This document shows, piece after piece, positions 19,127 through 28,546 of a stretch of 64,000 nt of DNA. Source of the stretch: Xylanimonas oleitrophica (GTDB lineage: Bacteria > Actinomycetota > Actinomycetes > Actinomycetales > Cellulomonadaceae); NCBI RefSeq assembly GCF_003244315.1, contig NZ_QKWH01000001.1, positions 682,001 to 746,000 on the forward strand. The letters are read 5' to 3'. The notes beneath the pieces are model-generated. The model had not been told where the DNA came from. It saw only the letters and a list, made by a program, of their open reading frames with translations, and made no database searches. Numbering within the stretch: position 1 is the stretch's first letter; the number at the start of each line of letters is the position of its first letter. A program made the position numbers and the translations under genes.

Positions 19127-20106
19127 CCCAGGCGACACCGACGGACCGCACCGCCCCCGCCGACGCCCCCGGCACCCTCCGGTTCGCCAAGGGCCACGGC
19201 ACCCACAACGACTTCGTGCTCGTCGCCGACACCCGTGGCGACCTCGACCTCACGCCCGAGCAGGTGCGCCGCCTCGCCGACCGGCGTGGCGGTGTCGGGG
19301 CCGACGGCGTCATCCGCCTCGCACCCACCGCCGCCCTGGCGCGGTCCGGCGAGACCGTCGCCGACGACGTGCTCGCCGAGGAGCCCGGCGCCATCTGGTT
19401 CATGGACTACCGCAACGCCGACGGGTCAGTGTCGGAGATGTGCGGCAACGGGGTGCGGGTCTTCACCGCGTTCGCCGAGTCCCTCGGCCTGGCCGACCTC
19501 GACGGCGGCGCCGAGCTCGCCCTGGGGACGCGCGCCGGCGTCAAGCGAGTGCGCCGCGAGACCGGCCCCGACGGCGCGTCCTGGTACGCCGTCGACATGG
19601 GCCCGTGGCGTCTGCCCGGTGGCGAGGACTCCGCGCGGGCGGGCGCCGACGCGGCCGTCGCCGTGCGCGGCTGGGACGCCCCCCGCCCCGCCCTGTCCGT
19701 CGACCTCGGCAACCCCCACACCGTCGTGGCCCTGGCGAGCGCCGACGAGCTCGACGCCCTCGACCTGAGCGTGGCGCCCGAGGTGGCACCCGTGCCGCAG
19801 GCCGGCACCAACGTCGAGCTCGTCGTCCCTCTCGGGGAGGAGCGCGAGGCCGACGGCACCGTGGTGGGCCGTGCGCGCATGCGCGTCCACGAGCGAGGCG
19901 TGGGAGAGACGCAGTCGTGCGGCACCGGGGCGTGCGCCGCCGCGCTCGCCGTGCGCACGTGGGCCTCGGCCGGCGGCCGGCCCGCCCCCGACACCTGGTA
20001 TGTCGAGGTCCCCGGCGGGCTCCTGCGCGTCCGGTCCCTGCCCGACGGTCACGTCGAGCTGGCCGGGCCGGCCGAGATCGTCTTCACGGGGGAGACCCGG
20101 CTGTAG
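19123..20106 (+). CDS. dapF: Diaminopimelate epimerase
   Basis: 327-aa cofactor-free racemase that turns LL- into meso-diaminopimelate, the penultimate step to lysine. The two catalytic Cys are present: Cys107 in EMCGNGVR and Cys266 in SCGTGACA. KGHGTHNDFV near residue 23 is the family N-terminal motif. The extra 18 residues at the N-terminus are Thr/Ala/Pro-rich. It overlaps miaA by 4 nt. Because MurE here lacks the DAP-binding Arg motif, DapF probably serves lysine synthesis rather than the cell wall. Confidence 0.95.
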   Translation: MTQATPTDRTAPADAPGTLRFAKGHGTHNDFVLVADTRGDLDLTPEQVRRLADRRGGVGADGVIRLAPTAALARSGETVADDVLAEEPGAIWFMDYRNADGSVSEMCGNGVRVFTAFAESLGLADLDGGAELALGTRAGVKRVRRETGPDGASWYAVDMGPWRLPGGEDSARAGADAAVAVRGWDAPRPALSVDLGNPHTVVALASADELDALDLSVAPEVAPVPQAGTNVELVVPLGEEREADGTVVGRARMRVHERGVGETQSCGTGACAAALAVRTWASAGGRPAPDTWYVEVPGGLLRVRSLPDGHVELAGPAEIVFTGETRL

Positions 20107-20141
20107 CACCGGCTGCAGCAGCCGGCACGGCCGCGCCGGCG

Positions 20142-20819
20142 TCAGCGCGTCACGTGCAGGACGCGGAAGCCCTTCGCGCTGTGGGCGCGCTCGACGCGCA
20201 CGCCCAGCGGCCCGCCGAGCTCGGTCTCGATCCAGCGGGCCAGGGAGTCGGCACCGAGGTTCTTCTGCACCACCAGCCAGGCTCCGGTGCCGTCAGGGGC
20301 GTCGTCTGCATCCGCAGCCGCGCTCGGCTGTCCGGGCGCGAGACGCGCCAGCCACGTGCGCATCATCGCGTGCAGCACGTCCTTGCCCACGCGGATCGGC
20401 GGGTTCGACCAGATCGCCGCCAGGCTCACGTCCTCGGGCACCTCGTCCGGGAGCACCGCACGCACGTTGTCCAGGCCCAGCCGCTCGGCGTTGCGCCGCA
20501 CCAGGTCGAGGGCCCGCTCGTTGACGTCGACCGCCCACACCGTCGCCCCCGGCGACTCCAGCGCCAGGGTCAGCGTCAGCGGCCCCCAGCCGCAGCCCAG
20601 GTCGAGCAGGTGGCCCGACGACGGCGGTGCCGGCACCTCGCGCAGCAGCACCTGCGTGCCCAGGTCCACGCGGCCGGGGGAGAAGACGCCCGAGGCCACC
20701 TCCACGTCGAGGTCGCGCCCCGCCAGCCGGACCGAGATCGTGCGGCGCTCCTCCGGAGAGGCAGGGCGGCCGGTGAAGTAGTGGTCCGGGACCGGGGCGT
20801 CGGCGGGGTCGTGCGTCAC
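20142..20819 (-). CDS. RsmC-like class I methyltransferase
   Basis: 225-aa SAM-dependent methyltransferase. The SAM loop is LLDLGCGWGPLTLTLA, the acidic residue is in VWAVDVNERAL, and motif IV is SNPPIRVGK, which marks N-methylation of guanine in RNA (the RsmC/RlmG group, 16S rRNA G1207 or 23S G1835). Only one Rossmann domain is present; the non-catalytic N-terminal domain of E. coli RsmC is missing. The GTG at 20819 lies 6 nt after TAGGAT on the minus strand, so it is probably leaderless. It is convergent with dapF. Confidence 0.82.
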   Translation of the reverse strand: MTHDPADAPVPDHYFTGRPASPEERRTISVRLAGRDLDVEVASGVFSPGRVDLGTQVLLREVPAPPSSGHLLDLGCGWGPLTLTLALESPGATVWAVDVNERALDLVRRNAERLGLDNVRAVLPDEVPEDVSLAAIWSNPPIRVGKDVLHAMMRTWLARLAPGQPSAAADADDAPDGTGAWLVVQKNLGADSLARWIETELGGPLGVRVERAHSAKGFRVLHVTR

Positions 20820-20933
20820 CCGGAGATCCTAGGCGACACAATTCGCTGGGACCGGGACGATCCGGCGTGGGATCCTTGTTGGACAGATCGTGCGCCGCGC
20901 CCGCGGCGCCGGCCCCGTACCGGAAGGCACACC

Positions 20934-22463
20934 TTGACCCACACCCCGCAGGACCCCCAGGCTCCGACGACGGAGCACGGCGACGACGGCCGCAGCGCAC
21001 AGGCGATCGCGAACGACGTCGTGGCGCGGGTCCTCGCCAGGGCGGGGACCGCACGCTCCGAGGGCGGCACGGTGCACACCGAGCACGACGGCGACCAGCT
21101 CGACCTCGAGGAGCGCAGCGCGCTGCGCCGCGTCGGCGGCCTCTCGACCGAGCTCGAGGACGTCACCGAGGTCGAGTACCGCCAGCTGCGCCTCGAGCGC
21201 GTCGTCCTCGTCGGCATGTACTCCGGCGGCGAGGCCGCCGCCCGTGAGGCCGAGGTTTCGCTGCGCGAGCTCGCCGCCCTCGCCGAGACCGCAGGGTCCC
21301 AGGTCCTCGACGGTCTCCTCCAGCGCCGTCAGAAGCCCGACCCCGGCACCTACCTCGGCTCGGGCAAGGCCGCCGAGCTCGCCGGCCTGGTCCGCGCCGT
21401 CGGTGCCGACACCGTCGTCGCCGACACCGAGCTCGCCCCCTCCCAGCGCCGCGCGCTGGAGGACATCGTCAAGGTCAAGGTCGTGGACCGCACCGCCCTG
21501 ATCCTCGACATCTTCGCCCAGCACGCCAAGTCACGGGAGGGCAAGGCCCAGGTCGAGCTCGCCCAGCTCGAGTACCTGCTGCCCCGCCTGCGCGGCTGGG
21601 GCGAGTCGATGTCCCGCCAGGCCGGTGGCCAGGTGGGCTCCGCCGGCGCCGGCATGGGCTCCCGCGGCCCCGGCGAGACCAAGATCGAGCTCGACCGCCG
21701 CCGCATCCGCAACCGCATGGCCAAGCTGCGGCGCGAGATCGCCGCGATGGAGCCGGCCCGCGTGACCAAGCGCCTCGAGCGCAAGCGGCACGCCGTGCCC
21801 AACGTCGCGATCGCCGGCTACACCAACGCCGGCAAGTCCTCCCTGCTCAACGCGCTGACCGACGCCGGGGTGCTGGTGGAGAACGCCCTGTTCGCCACCC
21901 TCGACCCCACCGTCCGCCGGGCACGCACCGAGGACGGGCGCCTGTACACGCTCGCCGACACCGTCGGGTTCGTGCGGCACCTGCCGCACCAGCTCGTCGA
22001 GGCGTTCCGCTCCACCCTCGAGGAGGTCGGCGACGCCGCCCTGCTCCTGCACGTGGTCGACGCCTCCCACCCGGACCCCGAGGGGCAGATCGCCGCCGTC
22101 CGCGAGGTGCTCGCCGAGATCCCCGGTGTCGAGGACGTCCCAGAGGTCGTCGTGCTCAACAAGGCCGACGTCGCCGACCCCACCGTCGTGGGCCGCATCC
22201 AGCGGCGCGAGAAGCGCACCGTCGTCGTCTCCGCCCACACCGGGGAGGGCGTCGCCGAGCTGCGCGCCCTCATCGCCTCCGAGCTGCCGCGCCCGCAGGT
22301 CGAGATCGACGTCGTCGTGCCCTACTCGCGCGGCGACCTCGTCAACCGCGTCCACCAGGCCGGGGAGATCGACCACGAGGAGCACCTCGAGGCCGGCACC
22401 CTGCTGCGCGGACGTGTCGACGAGGCGCTCGCGGCCGAGCTGGAGCGTGCAGCGGCGTCCTGA
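20934..22463 (+). CDS. hflX: GTPase HflX
   Basis: 509-aa ribosome-associated GTPase that splits stalled 70S ribosomes under stress. The N-terminal HflX domain has ALAETAGSQV and DPGTYLGSGKAAEL; the basic glycine-rich segment GSAGAGMGSRGPGETKIE precedes the G domain (GYTNAGKSSLLNALT, LADTVGFVRHLP, VLNKADV). The start is a TTG at 20934 with CGGAAGG 8 nt upstream; no ATG or GTG lies between it and the conserved part in a better place. The open frame continues far upstream across dapF, but that part is a shadow. Confidence 0.92.
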   Translation: MTHTPQDPQAPTTEHGDDGRSAQAIANDVVARVLARAGTARSEGGTVHTEHDGDQLDLEERSALRRVGGLSTELEDVTEVEYRQLRLERVVLVGMYSGGEAAAREAEVSLRELAALAETAGSQVLDGLLQRRQKPDPGTYLGSGKAAELAGLVRAVGADTVVADTELAPSQRRALEDIVKVKVVDRTALILDIFAQHAKSREGKAQVELAQLEYLLPRLRGWGESMSRQAGGQVGSAGAGMGSRGPGETKIELDRRRIRNRMAKLRREIAAMEPARVTKRLERKRHAVPNVAIAGYTNAGKSSLLNALTDAGVLVENALFATLDPTVRRARTEDGRLYTLADTVGFVRHLPHQLVEAFRSTLEEVGDAALLLHVVDASHPDPEGQIAAVREVLAEIPGVEDVPEVVVLNKADVADPTVVGRIQRREKRTVVVSAHTGEGVAELRALIASELPRPQVEIDVVVPYSRGDLVNRVHQAGEIDHEEHLEAGTLLRGRVDEALAAELERAAAS

Positions 22464-22508
22464 CGCACGGCCCGGACGCACGGGCGGCGCCGGTGGCGGC
22501 GCCACCGA

Positions 22509-22550
22509 CGACGAGGCCCCGCCGACCTGGAGGTCGGCGGGGCCTCGTCG
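22509..22550. terminator. Hairpin between convergent hflX and putP
   Basis: A 19-bp perfect stem (22509-22527 with 22532-22550) has a TGGA loop, 45 nt after the hflX stop. It can act in both directions. Confidence 0.78.
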
Positions 22551-22590
22551 CGTCCGCACGGCGACACGCCCAGACCCTCACGCCCGGCGG

Positions 22591-22656
22591 TCGCCGGGCT
22601 CAGCCTTCTGCGCCTGCGCTCGCCGGGCTCAGCCTTCTGCGCCTGCGCTCGCCGGG
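22591..22656. repeat. 29-bp tandem duplication at the putP stop
   Basis: Two exact 29-bp copies (22591-22619, 22620-22648) are followed by 8 bases of a third. The second copy carries the putP stop codon and its last four codons. Since 29 is not a multiple of three, the duplicated copy lies beyond the stop and is untranslated. Confidence 0.85.
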
Positions 22657-24143
22657 CGGGGCCGCCGGCAGGCGTCGACGGTCGCGTCGAACTCCGCGTC
22701 CACCTCCGGTCCGGGCTGGGGGGTGAGCAGGCTGACCACGACGGCGAGGACGAGGCAGACGGCGAAGCCGGGCACGATCTCGTAGAGCAGGTCGGCCAGA
22801 CCGGTGCGCCCCCAGACGAACGAGACGACGGCGCCACCGACCATGCCGGCCAGCGCGCCCCACGCGGTCAGGCGCCGCCAGTACAGGCTCAGCAGCACGA
22901 CGGGGCCGAACGCCGCCCCGAACCCTGCCCAGGCGAAGCCCACGAGGTCGAGGATGGTCGAGGTGCGGTCCAGGGCGATCGCGCCGGCCACGAGGGCCAC
23001 GAGCAGCACCCCGGCCCGGCCGAGCATCACCTGGGCGCGGGTGCTCAGCTCCCGACGGGTGGTCATCTTGACCAGGTCCTCCACCAGCGCCGAGGACGAC
23101 ACGACGAGCTGGGAGGAGATCGTGGACATGATGGCGGCGAGCACGGCGGCGAGCACGACCCCGGCCACCAGGGGGTGGAACAGCACCTGGGACAGGAAGA
23201 GGAAGACGGTCTCGGGGTTGTCGAGCGGCTGGCCCTCCTGGACGCTCCAGGCCACGCCGAGCAGGCCGGTGAGCACCGCACCGAGCGCGGTCAGCACCAT
23301 CCAGCCCATGCCGATGCGGCGGCCGGACGTGGCGTCCTGCGGGGAGCGGAGCGCCATGAACCGGACGATGATGTGCGGCTGCCCGAAGTAGCCGAGACCC
23401 CACGCCAGGGCCGAGACGACCCCGGTGACCGTGGCGCCGGCGACGAAGGACAGGTGGTGCTCGGCGGCGGCGGAGTCCGCGGCGAGGATGCTCTCGTGCA
23501 CCGGGCCCCAGCCACCGAGGCGCACGAACGCGACGACGGGGACGAGCACGAGGGCGGCGAGCATGAGCAGCCCCTGCGCCACGTCCGTCCAGGTGGCGCC
23601 GAGGAAGCCGCCGAACAGGGTGTACGCGAGCGTCACGCCGCCCACCACCCACAGGCCGGTCGTGTAGTCGAGGCCGAAGGAGCTCTCGAAGAACGTGCCG
23701 CCGGCCACCATCCCGGAGGACACGTAGAAGGTGAAGAAGACCAGCACGATGACGCCCGAGGCGACGCGCAGGAGGCGCGAGGTGTCGCGCAGGCGGTTCT
23801 CCAGGAAGCTCGGGATCGTGATGGAGTTGCGCGCCACCTCGGTGTAGGCGCGCAGGCGGGGCGCCACCAGCTTCCAGTTGACCCAGGCCCCGACGGTCAG
23901 GCCGACGGCGATCCACGCCTCGACCAGCCCGCTGGCGTAGACGGCGCCGGGCAGACCCATGAGCAGCCAGCCGGACATGTCCGACGCACCGGCGCTCAGC
24001 GCGGCGGTGCCGGGGCTCAGGCGGCGGCCGCCCAGCATGTAGTCGTCCAGGTCGTCCGTGCGCCGGAAGGCCGTCCAGCCGATCACGAGCATGAGTGCGA
24101 GGTAGGCGACGATCGCGATCGTCTTCCAGGCCTCCGGTGACAT
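22629..24143 (-). CDS. putP: Sodium/proline symporter
   Basis: 504-aa SSS-family transporter with about 13 membrane helices. Features typical of PutP are DYMLGGRRLSP near residue 34, ALSAGASDMSGWLLMGLPGA (sodium-site helix) and FGQPHIIVRFMALRS. The start MSPEAWKTIAIVAYLALML fits the family. The last residues (ASAGAEG) are encoded by a 29-bp duplication, so the C-terminus has recently changed. It is divergent from dinG. Proline is the likely substrate; related members carry pantothenate or other solutes. Confidence 0.9.
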   Translation of the reverse strand: MSPEAWKTIAIVAYLALMLVIGWTAFRRTDDLDDYMLGGRRLSPGTAALSAGASDMSGWLLMGLPGAVYASGLVEAWIAVGLTVGAWVNWKLVAPRLRAYTEVARNSITIPSFLENRLRDTSRLLRVASGVIVLVFFTFYVSSGMVAGGTFFESSFGLDYTTGLWVVGGVTLAYTLFGGFLGATWTDVAQGLLMLAALVLVPVVAFVRLGGWGPVHESILAADSAAAEHHLSFVAGATVTGVVSALAWGLGYFGQPHIIVRFMALRSPQDATSGRRIGMGWMVLTALGAVLTGLLGVAWSVQEGQPLDNPETVFLFLSQVLFHPLVAGVVLAAVLAAIMSTISSQLVVSSSALVEDLVKMTTRRELSTRAQVMLGRAGVLLVALVAGAIALDRTSTILDLVGFAWAGFGAAFGPVVLLSLYWRRLTAWGALAGMVGGAVVSFVWGRTGLADLLYEIVPGFAVCLVLAVVVSLLTPQPGPEVDAEFDATVDACRRPRPASAGAEG

Positions 24144-24448
24144 GGTGGGGCTCCGTCTCGGTCAAGGGGTGGAACGTGTGCCCGAGGCACGAGCCGGCGA
24201 GTCTTCCACGCCGTCGGGGGCCGCGGTCAAGCGAGCCGCCCGCCGGCCCGGCACGGCCGGGCCGGGCGCGCGACGCCGCGACCAGGCAGGATGCCCGACG
24301 TCGGAGACTCTCGCCACACCTGCGAGGCCCGCCGGCCGACGTGGCCTCCCACGGTGGCAGGAGGCGTCGGTGCCGGTGCCTAGGATCGACGGGTGATCCT
24401 GCCCCCTCGTGCCCCCCGCCGTCCGCGCTGCCCGAGGGCGGTCGCGCG
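24144..24448. other. Divergent region between putP and dinG
   Basis: These 305 bases hold a 10-bp GC hairpin with a 3-nt loop (24243-24265), a -10 box for a leaderless transcript (24381-24386) and a micro-ORF (24393-24452) that runs into dinG. No SOS box is present. The putP promoter could not be placed. Confidence 0.5.
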
Positions 24449-24452
24449 ATGA
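24393..24452 (+). CDS. Possible leaderless 19-aa upstream ORF coupled to dinG
   Basis: A GTG lies 6 nt after TAGGAT (24381-24386), the spacing of leaderless mRNAs. It opens 19 codons, read as MILPPRAPRRPRCPRAVAR, ending in a TGA that overlaps the dinG ATG (ATGA, 24449-24452). It is out of frame with dinG. The product is basic and Pro/Arg-rich, so it may matter only through ribosome delivery to dinG. It could also be a chance frame. Confidence 0.4.
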   Translation: MILPPRAPRRPRCPRAVAR

Positions 24453-26590
24453 GCGCGGCCGAGCTGCGGGCGGACGGCGCTGCGGCCGCCGCAGGTGGGC
24501 CCGGTGCCCAGGGCGGTGACGTGCCCGAGGTCGACGAGCTGCTCGACCTCGCGGTAGGTCGGCTGGGCGGATCGCCCCGGGAGGGCCAGCGTCGGATGGC
24601 TCAGGAGGTGGCCGACGCCGTCGCCACGGGCCGGCACCTGCTGGTCCAGGCGGGCACGGGCACGGGGAAGTCGCTGGGATACCTCGTGCCGGCGGTGCGG
24701 CACGCCGTGGTGGCCGACGAGCGCGTGGTCGTCTCGACGGCCACCCTCGCCCTCCAGCGCCAGGTGATCACCCGGGACCTGCCTCTGGTGGCCGAGGCCG
24801 TGGCCCCGCGCCTGCCGCGCCAGCCCAAGATCGCGCTGCTCAAGGGCTGGCACAACTACCTCTGCGTGCACAAGACGGGCGGTGGCTACCCGGTCGACGA
24901 CGCCACCCTCTTCGACCTGCCCGGGGAGAACGCCGCCGAGCACCCGGCCGAGGGTCGAGCCCGCCGCGAGGACGGCGCCGCCTCGCTCGCGGACCATGTC
25001 CGCCGTCTGCACGCCTGGGCGCAGGAGACGGACACCGGCGACCGTGACGACCTCGTGCCGGGCGTGCCCGATCGTGCCTGGCGGCAGGTGTCCGTCACCT
25101 CGCTCGAGTGCCTCGGCCAGAAGTGCCCCATGCTCGCCGAGTGCTTCCCGGAGCAGGCCCGCGCGGCTGCGCGGGAGGCCGACGTCGTCGTCACCAACCA
25201 CGCGATGCTGGGCATCGCCGTCTCCGGAAACCCCAACGTGCTGCCCGAGCACGACGTCGTGGTGGTCGACGAGGCGCACGAGCTCGCCGAGCGCGTCACC
25301 GCCGCGGCCACGGTGGACCTCTCCCTGACGAGCGTGGAGCACGCCGCCCGGCTCGCCCGGCGGCACGCCGGCACCGAGACCACCCAGCTCGACGCCGCGG
25401 CCCAGGCGTTCGGCTCCCTGCTGGCGCAGGTGCCCGCCGAGCGGTTCCCCCTCGGCCTCCCCGAGGACCTGCGCACGGCGGTGGGCGCCGTGCGCGACGC
25501 TGCGCGCGAGCTGCTGACCCGGGTCAAGCCGGAGTCGGGGCAGACCAAGGACACCCAGCCCGACCCCGGCGCCAAGATGGCCCAGTCCGCCGTGCTGCAG
25601 CTCTTCGAGGTGGCGGAGCGGATGGCCGCCGAGGACACGAGCGCCGACGTGCTGTGGTGCTCTCGACCGGACGCCTCGACCCCGTGGGGTGACGGCGTCT
25701 CCCGTCTGCACGCGGCACCGCTCGCCGTCGCGGGCCTCATCCGCACCGGCCTCCTGGCCGAGGCGACCGGCGTGTTCACGTCGGCCACGCTCACCCTGGG
25801 CGGGCGGTTCGACACCGTCGCAGGGTCGCTGGGCCTCGGCCGGGGCGCCCCGGCGGCGTCCGCGGCGCCGAGCGGTGCGACGCCGAGCGGTGCCTCGGGG
25901 AACGCCGACTCCGAGGCGGCGGACTGGCGAGGGCTCGACGTGGGGAGCCCGTTCGACTATCCCCGCCAGGGCATCCTCTACGTCGCCCGCCACCTGCCCG
26001 CCCCCGGGCGCGAGCCCACCACCGAGGCCCAGCTCGACGAGATCGCGGAGCTGATCGAGGCCGCGGGCGGGCGCACCCTCGGCCTGTTCTCCTCCCGACG
26101 GGCCGCGCTGGCCGCGGCAGAGGCGATGCGGGACCGCCTCGACGTGCCGGTCCTGGCGCAGGGCGACGACCAGCTCCCCAGCCTGGTGCGTCAGTTCGCC
26201 GAGGACCCGGCGACGTGCCTGTTCGGCACGCTGTCGCTGTGGCAGGGCGTGGACGTCCCCGGCCCGAGCTGCCAGCTGGTGCTCATCGACCGCATCCCGT
26301 TCCCGCGCCCCGACGATCCCATCAAGGCGGCGAGAGCGCGCGCCGTCGAGCAGGCCGGAGGCAACGGGTTCATGCAGGTCTCGGCCACGCACGCCGCCCT
26401 GCTCCTCGCCCAGGGCGCAGGACGGCTCGTGCGCTCGGCCGGCGACCGGGGCGTGGTCGCCGTGCTCGACCCGCGGCTCGCGACGGCCCGGTACGGGACG
26501 TTCCTCACCCGCTCGATGCCTGACTTCTGGCCGACGAGCGACCCCGCCGTGGTCCGGTCGGCGCTGCGGCGGCTCGACGTCGGACCCTGA
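24449..26590 (+). CDS. dinG: ATP-dependent DNA helicase DinG/XPD family
   Basis: 713-aa superfamily-2 5'-3' helicase. Walker A is AGTGTGKSLGY, the DEAH box is DEAHELAERV, and the late motif QGAGRLVRS is present. Four Cys between motifs I and II (NYLCVHK, then ECLGQKCPMLAECF) form the Fe-S cluster site. A short Ala/Ser/Gly insert with repeated SGA lies near residue 472-488. The ATG at 24449 is fixed by the ATGA overlap with the micro-ORF; there is no good ribosome site, consistent with coupling. Despite the name it has no LexA box here. Confidence 0.92.
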   Translation: MSAAELRADGAAAAAGGPGAQGGDVPEVDELLDLAVGRLGGSPREGQRRMAQEVADAVATGRHLLVQAGTGTGKSLGYLVPAVRHAVVADERVVVSTATLALQRQVITRDLPLVAEAVAPRLPRQPKIALLKGWHNYLCVHKTGGGYPVDDATLFDLPGENAAEHPAEGRARREDGAASLADHVRRLHAWAQETDTGDRDDLVPGVPDRAWRQVSVTSLECLGQKCPMLAECFPEQARAAAREADVVVTNHAMLGIAVSGNPNVLPEHDVVVVDEAHELAERVTAAATVDLSLTSVEHAARLARRHAGTETTQLDAAAQAFGSLLAQVPAERFPLGLPEDLRTAVGAVRDAARELLTRVKPESGQTKDTQPDPGAKMAQSAVLQLFEVAERMAAEDTSADVLWCSRPDASTPWGDGVSRLHAAPLAVAGLIRTGLLAEATGVFTSATLTLGGRFDTVAGSLGLGRGAPAASAAPSGATPSGASGNADSEAADWRGLDVGSPFDYPRQGILYVARHLPAPGREPTTEAQLDEIAELIEAAGGRTLGLFSSRRAALAAAEAMRDRLDVPVLAQGDDQLPSLVRQFAEDPATCLFGTLSLWQGVDVPGPSCQLVLIDRIPFPRPDDPIKAARARAVEQAGGNGFMQVSATHAALLLAQGAGRLVRSAGDRGVVAVLDPRLATARYGTFLTRSMPDFWPTSDPAVVRSALRRLDVGP

Positions 26591-26688
26591 GCGCGGCCGG
26601 CGAGCAGCGGCGATAGCCTGGGCGGCGGTGGTGCCGAGCGGTGCCGCCGCCACGTCAGCGCGCCGCGCGCAGCCCAGGAGGTCTCCCC

Positions 26689-27654
26689 GTGAACGCACCC
26701 GTACGCCGCAGCACCACCAAGCTCGCCATCGTGGGAGCCGGCGCCGTCGGGTCGACCCTCGCCTACGCGGCGCTGACCCGCGGCACGGCACGCACCGTGG
26801 CGCTCATGGACGTCAACCGGCAGAAGGTCGAGGCGGAGGTGCTGGACCTCCAGCACGGGGCGATGTTCATCCCACCCGCCGAGATCGTCGGGTCCGACGA
26901 CGTCGAGGTCTGCCGCGACGCCGACGTCGTGGTCATCACGGCGGGCGCCAAGCAGCAGCCGGGTCAGACCCGCCTCGACCTCGCCGAGGCCACGGTCGGT
27001 CTCACCCGCAAGATCCTGCCGGGGCTGCTCGAGGTCGCGCCGAACGCGATCTACATGATGGTGACCAATCCTGTCGACATCGTCACGTATGCGGCCCAGA
27101 AGATCTCTGGCCTCCCGCCGGAGCGGGTCTTCGGGTCCGGGACGGTGCTCGACTCCTCCCGGCTGCGTGCCGCGCTCGCCCAGCACTGCGGGGTGGCCGT
27201 GGGCAACGTGCACGCCTACATCGCCGGCGAGCACGGCGACTCCGAGATCGCGCTCTGGAGCTCGGCGACGATCGGTGGCGTACCGCTCCTGGAGTGGCCC
27301 GCGCTGGAGGGTCGCCCACCCCTCGACGCCGCTGCGCGGGAGCGGATCGCCAGGGACGTGGTCGACTCGGCCTACCGGATCATCGCGGGCAAGGGGGCGA
27401 CCAACTACGCGGTCGGCCTCGCGGCGACGCGGATCATCGAGGCCGTCCTCAAGGACGAGCACCGCGTGCTGACGGTGTCCTCGAAGCTCCAGGACTACCA
27501 CGGCATCAGCGACGTCTGCCTGTCGGTGCCCTCGCTGGTGGACCGGCGCGGTGTGGCCGAGGTGCTCGACGTGCCGATGTCCGAGGCGGAGATCGCGGGG
27601 CTGACCGCCTCGGCGGACAGCATGCGGGCCGTGCAGCGGAAGTTCGGTCTCTGA
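26689..27654 (+). CDS. ldh: L-lactate dehydrogenase
   Basis: 321-aa NAD-dependent enzyme that interconverts pyruvate and L-lactate. The Rossmann motif GAGAVGSTLAYAAL begins near residue 16. Other marks are the substrate loop GAKQQPGQTRLDL with Gln before the mobile-loop Arg (lactate rather than malate type), NPVDIVTY, and the active His in AGEHGDSE. The GTG at 26689 follows AGGAG by 8 nt. A TAGCCT box at 26614-26619 gives a leader of about 60 nt. Convergent lexA starts its stop 18 nt away. Confidence 0.93.
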   Translation: MNAPVRRSTTKLAIVGAGAVGSTLAYAALTRGTARTVALMDVNRQKVEAEVLDLQHGAMFIPPAEIVGSDDVEVCRDADVVVITAGAKQQPGQTRLDLAEATVGLTRKILPGLLEVAPNAIYMMVTNPVDIVTYAAQKISGLPPERVFGSGTVLDSSRLRAALAQHCGVAVGNVHAYIAGEHGDSEIALWSSATIGGVPLLEWPALEGRPPLDAAARERIARDVVDSAYRIIAGKGATNYAVGLAATRIIEAVLKDEHRVLTVSSKLQDYHGISDVCLSVPSLVDRRGVAEVLDVPMSEAEIAGLTASADSMRAVQRKFGL

Positions 27655-27672
27655 AGGGTCAGAGCCCGGCGC

Positions 27673-28464
27673 TCACAGGGAGCGCAGCACGGCCACCACG
27701 CGCCCCAGCACCTGGGCCTCGTCCCCGGGGATGGGGGCGTACGCGGGGTTCTGCGGCAGCAGCCACAGGTGGCCGTGCTCGCGCTTGAACGTCTTCACCG
27801 TGGCCTCGCCGTCGATCATCGCGGCGACGACCTCGCCGTTCTCCGCCACCGGCTGACGGCGCACCACGACCCAGTCGCCGTCGCAGATGGCGGCATCCAC
27901 CATCGAGTCGCCCTGGACCTTGAGCAGGAAGAGGTCGCCCTCGCCCACGAGCTGGCGGGGGAGGGGGAAGACGTCCTCGACGAGCTGCTCTGCGAGGATC
28001 GGCCCGCCGGCCGCGATGCGTCCCACCAGGGGGACGTACGACGGCGCCGAGACGCGCTCCCCGTCCGGGCCGAGCACGTCGGTGTCCGGCACGCCGAACC
28101 GCGACGTCGCGGGCGCCTCCTCGGTCTGGGGGCGGGCGCTGCCCTCGCCTGAGGCCTCCTGCTCCTCGCCGGCGGGGTCCACGACCTCCATGGCCCGCGG
28201 GCGGTTGGGGTCGCGTCGCAGGTACCCCTTGCGCTCCAGGGTCATGAGCTGGTGCTTGACCGACGAGGGGCTCGCGAGCCCGACGGCCTCGCCGATCTCC
28301 CGCATCGTGGGTGGGTAGCCGCGCGACTCGACCGAGGCGCGGATCGTCTCCAGCACCCGGTGCTGACGCGCCGTCAGCCGGTCCGCGGCACCGCTGCCGG
28401 GGAGCGTGCTCACCGTGGCCAGCCCTGTGGCGTCGTCGCCGGGGCTCGTCGTGCGACCCGTCAT
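27673..28464 (-). CDS. lexA: SOS repressor LexA
   Basis: 263-aa repressor with a winged-helix domain (about residues 28-90, [12 protein letters not shown] and [13 protein letters not shown]) and a peptidase S24 domain. The self-cleavage bond is Ala152-Gly153 in RIAAGGP, and the catalytic pair is Ser187 (GDSMVD) and Lys224 (TVKTF). The linker of about 50 residues is Glu/Ala/Gly-rich and longer than in E. coli. The ATG at 28464 has GGGAGAGG upstream; an in-frame GTG at 28413 is a weaker option. Its own promoter carries a LexA box, so it is autoregulated. Confidence 0.95.
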   Translation of the reverse strand: MTGRTTSPGDDATGLATVSTLPGSGAADRLTARQHRVLETIRASVESRGYPPTMREIGEAVGLASPSSVKHQLMTLERKGYLRRDPNRPRAMEVVDPAGEEQEASGEGSARPQTEEAPATSRFGVPDTDVLGPDGERVSAPSYVPLVGRIAAGGPILAEQLVEDVFPLPRQLVGEGDLFLLKVQGDSMVDAAICDGDWVVVRRQPVAENGEVVAAMIDGEATVKTFKREHGHLWLLPQNPAYAPIPGDEAQVLGRVVAVLRSL

Positions 28465-28546
28465 GACCTCTCCCGTCGTCGTCCTGGCGTGGCGTGCCGC
28501 GACCGTCACGGCGCTCCGGGGACCGTTCGCGCTGGTCGTAGGGCCC

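Noticed and set aside
18432-20933. Upstream extension of the hflX frame across miaA, dapF and the RsmC-like gene
   Set aside because: Overlaps well-defined genes in other frames; the TTG at 20934 with its ribosome site is the natural HflX start.
22591-22656. CRISPR array or attachment site
   Set aside because: The two 29-bp copies are directly adjacent without spacers, and no cas or integrase gene is near; it is a simple tandem duplication.
24144-24448. LexA box for dinG
   Set aside because: No CGAAC-N4-GTTCG match is present despite the gene name (damage-inducible in E. coli).
26628-27788. Plus-strand frame beginning at a GTG 8 nt after TAGCCT, overlapping ldh
   Set aside because: It looks like another leaderless start but runs 386 codons out of frame through ldh with no domain; ldh has its own ribosome site.
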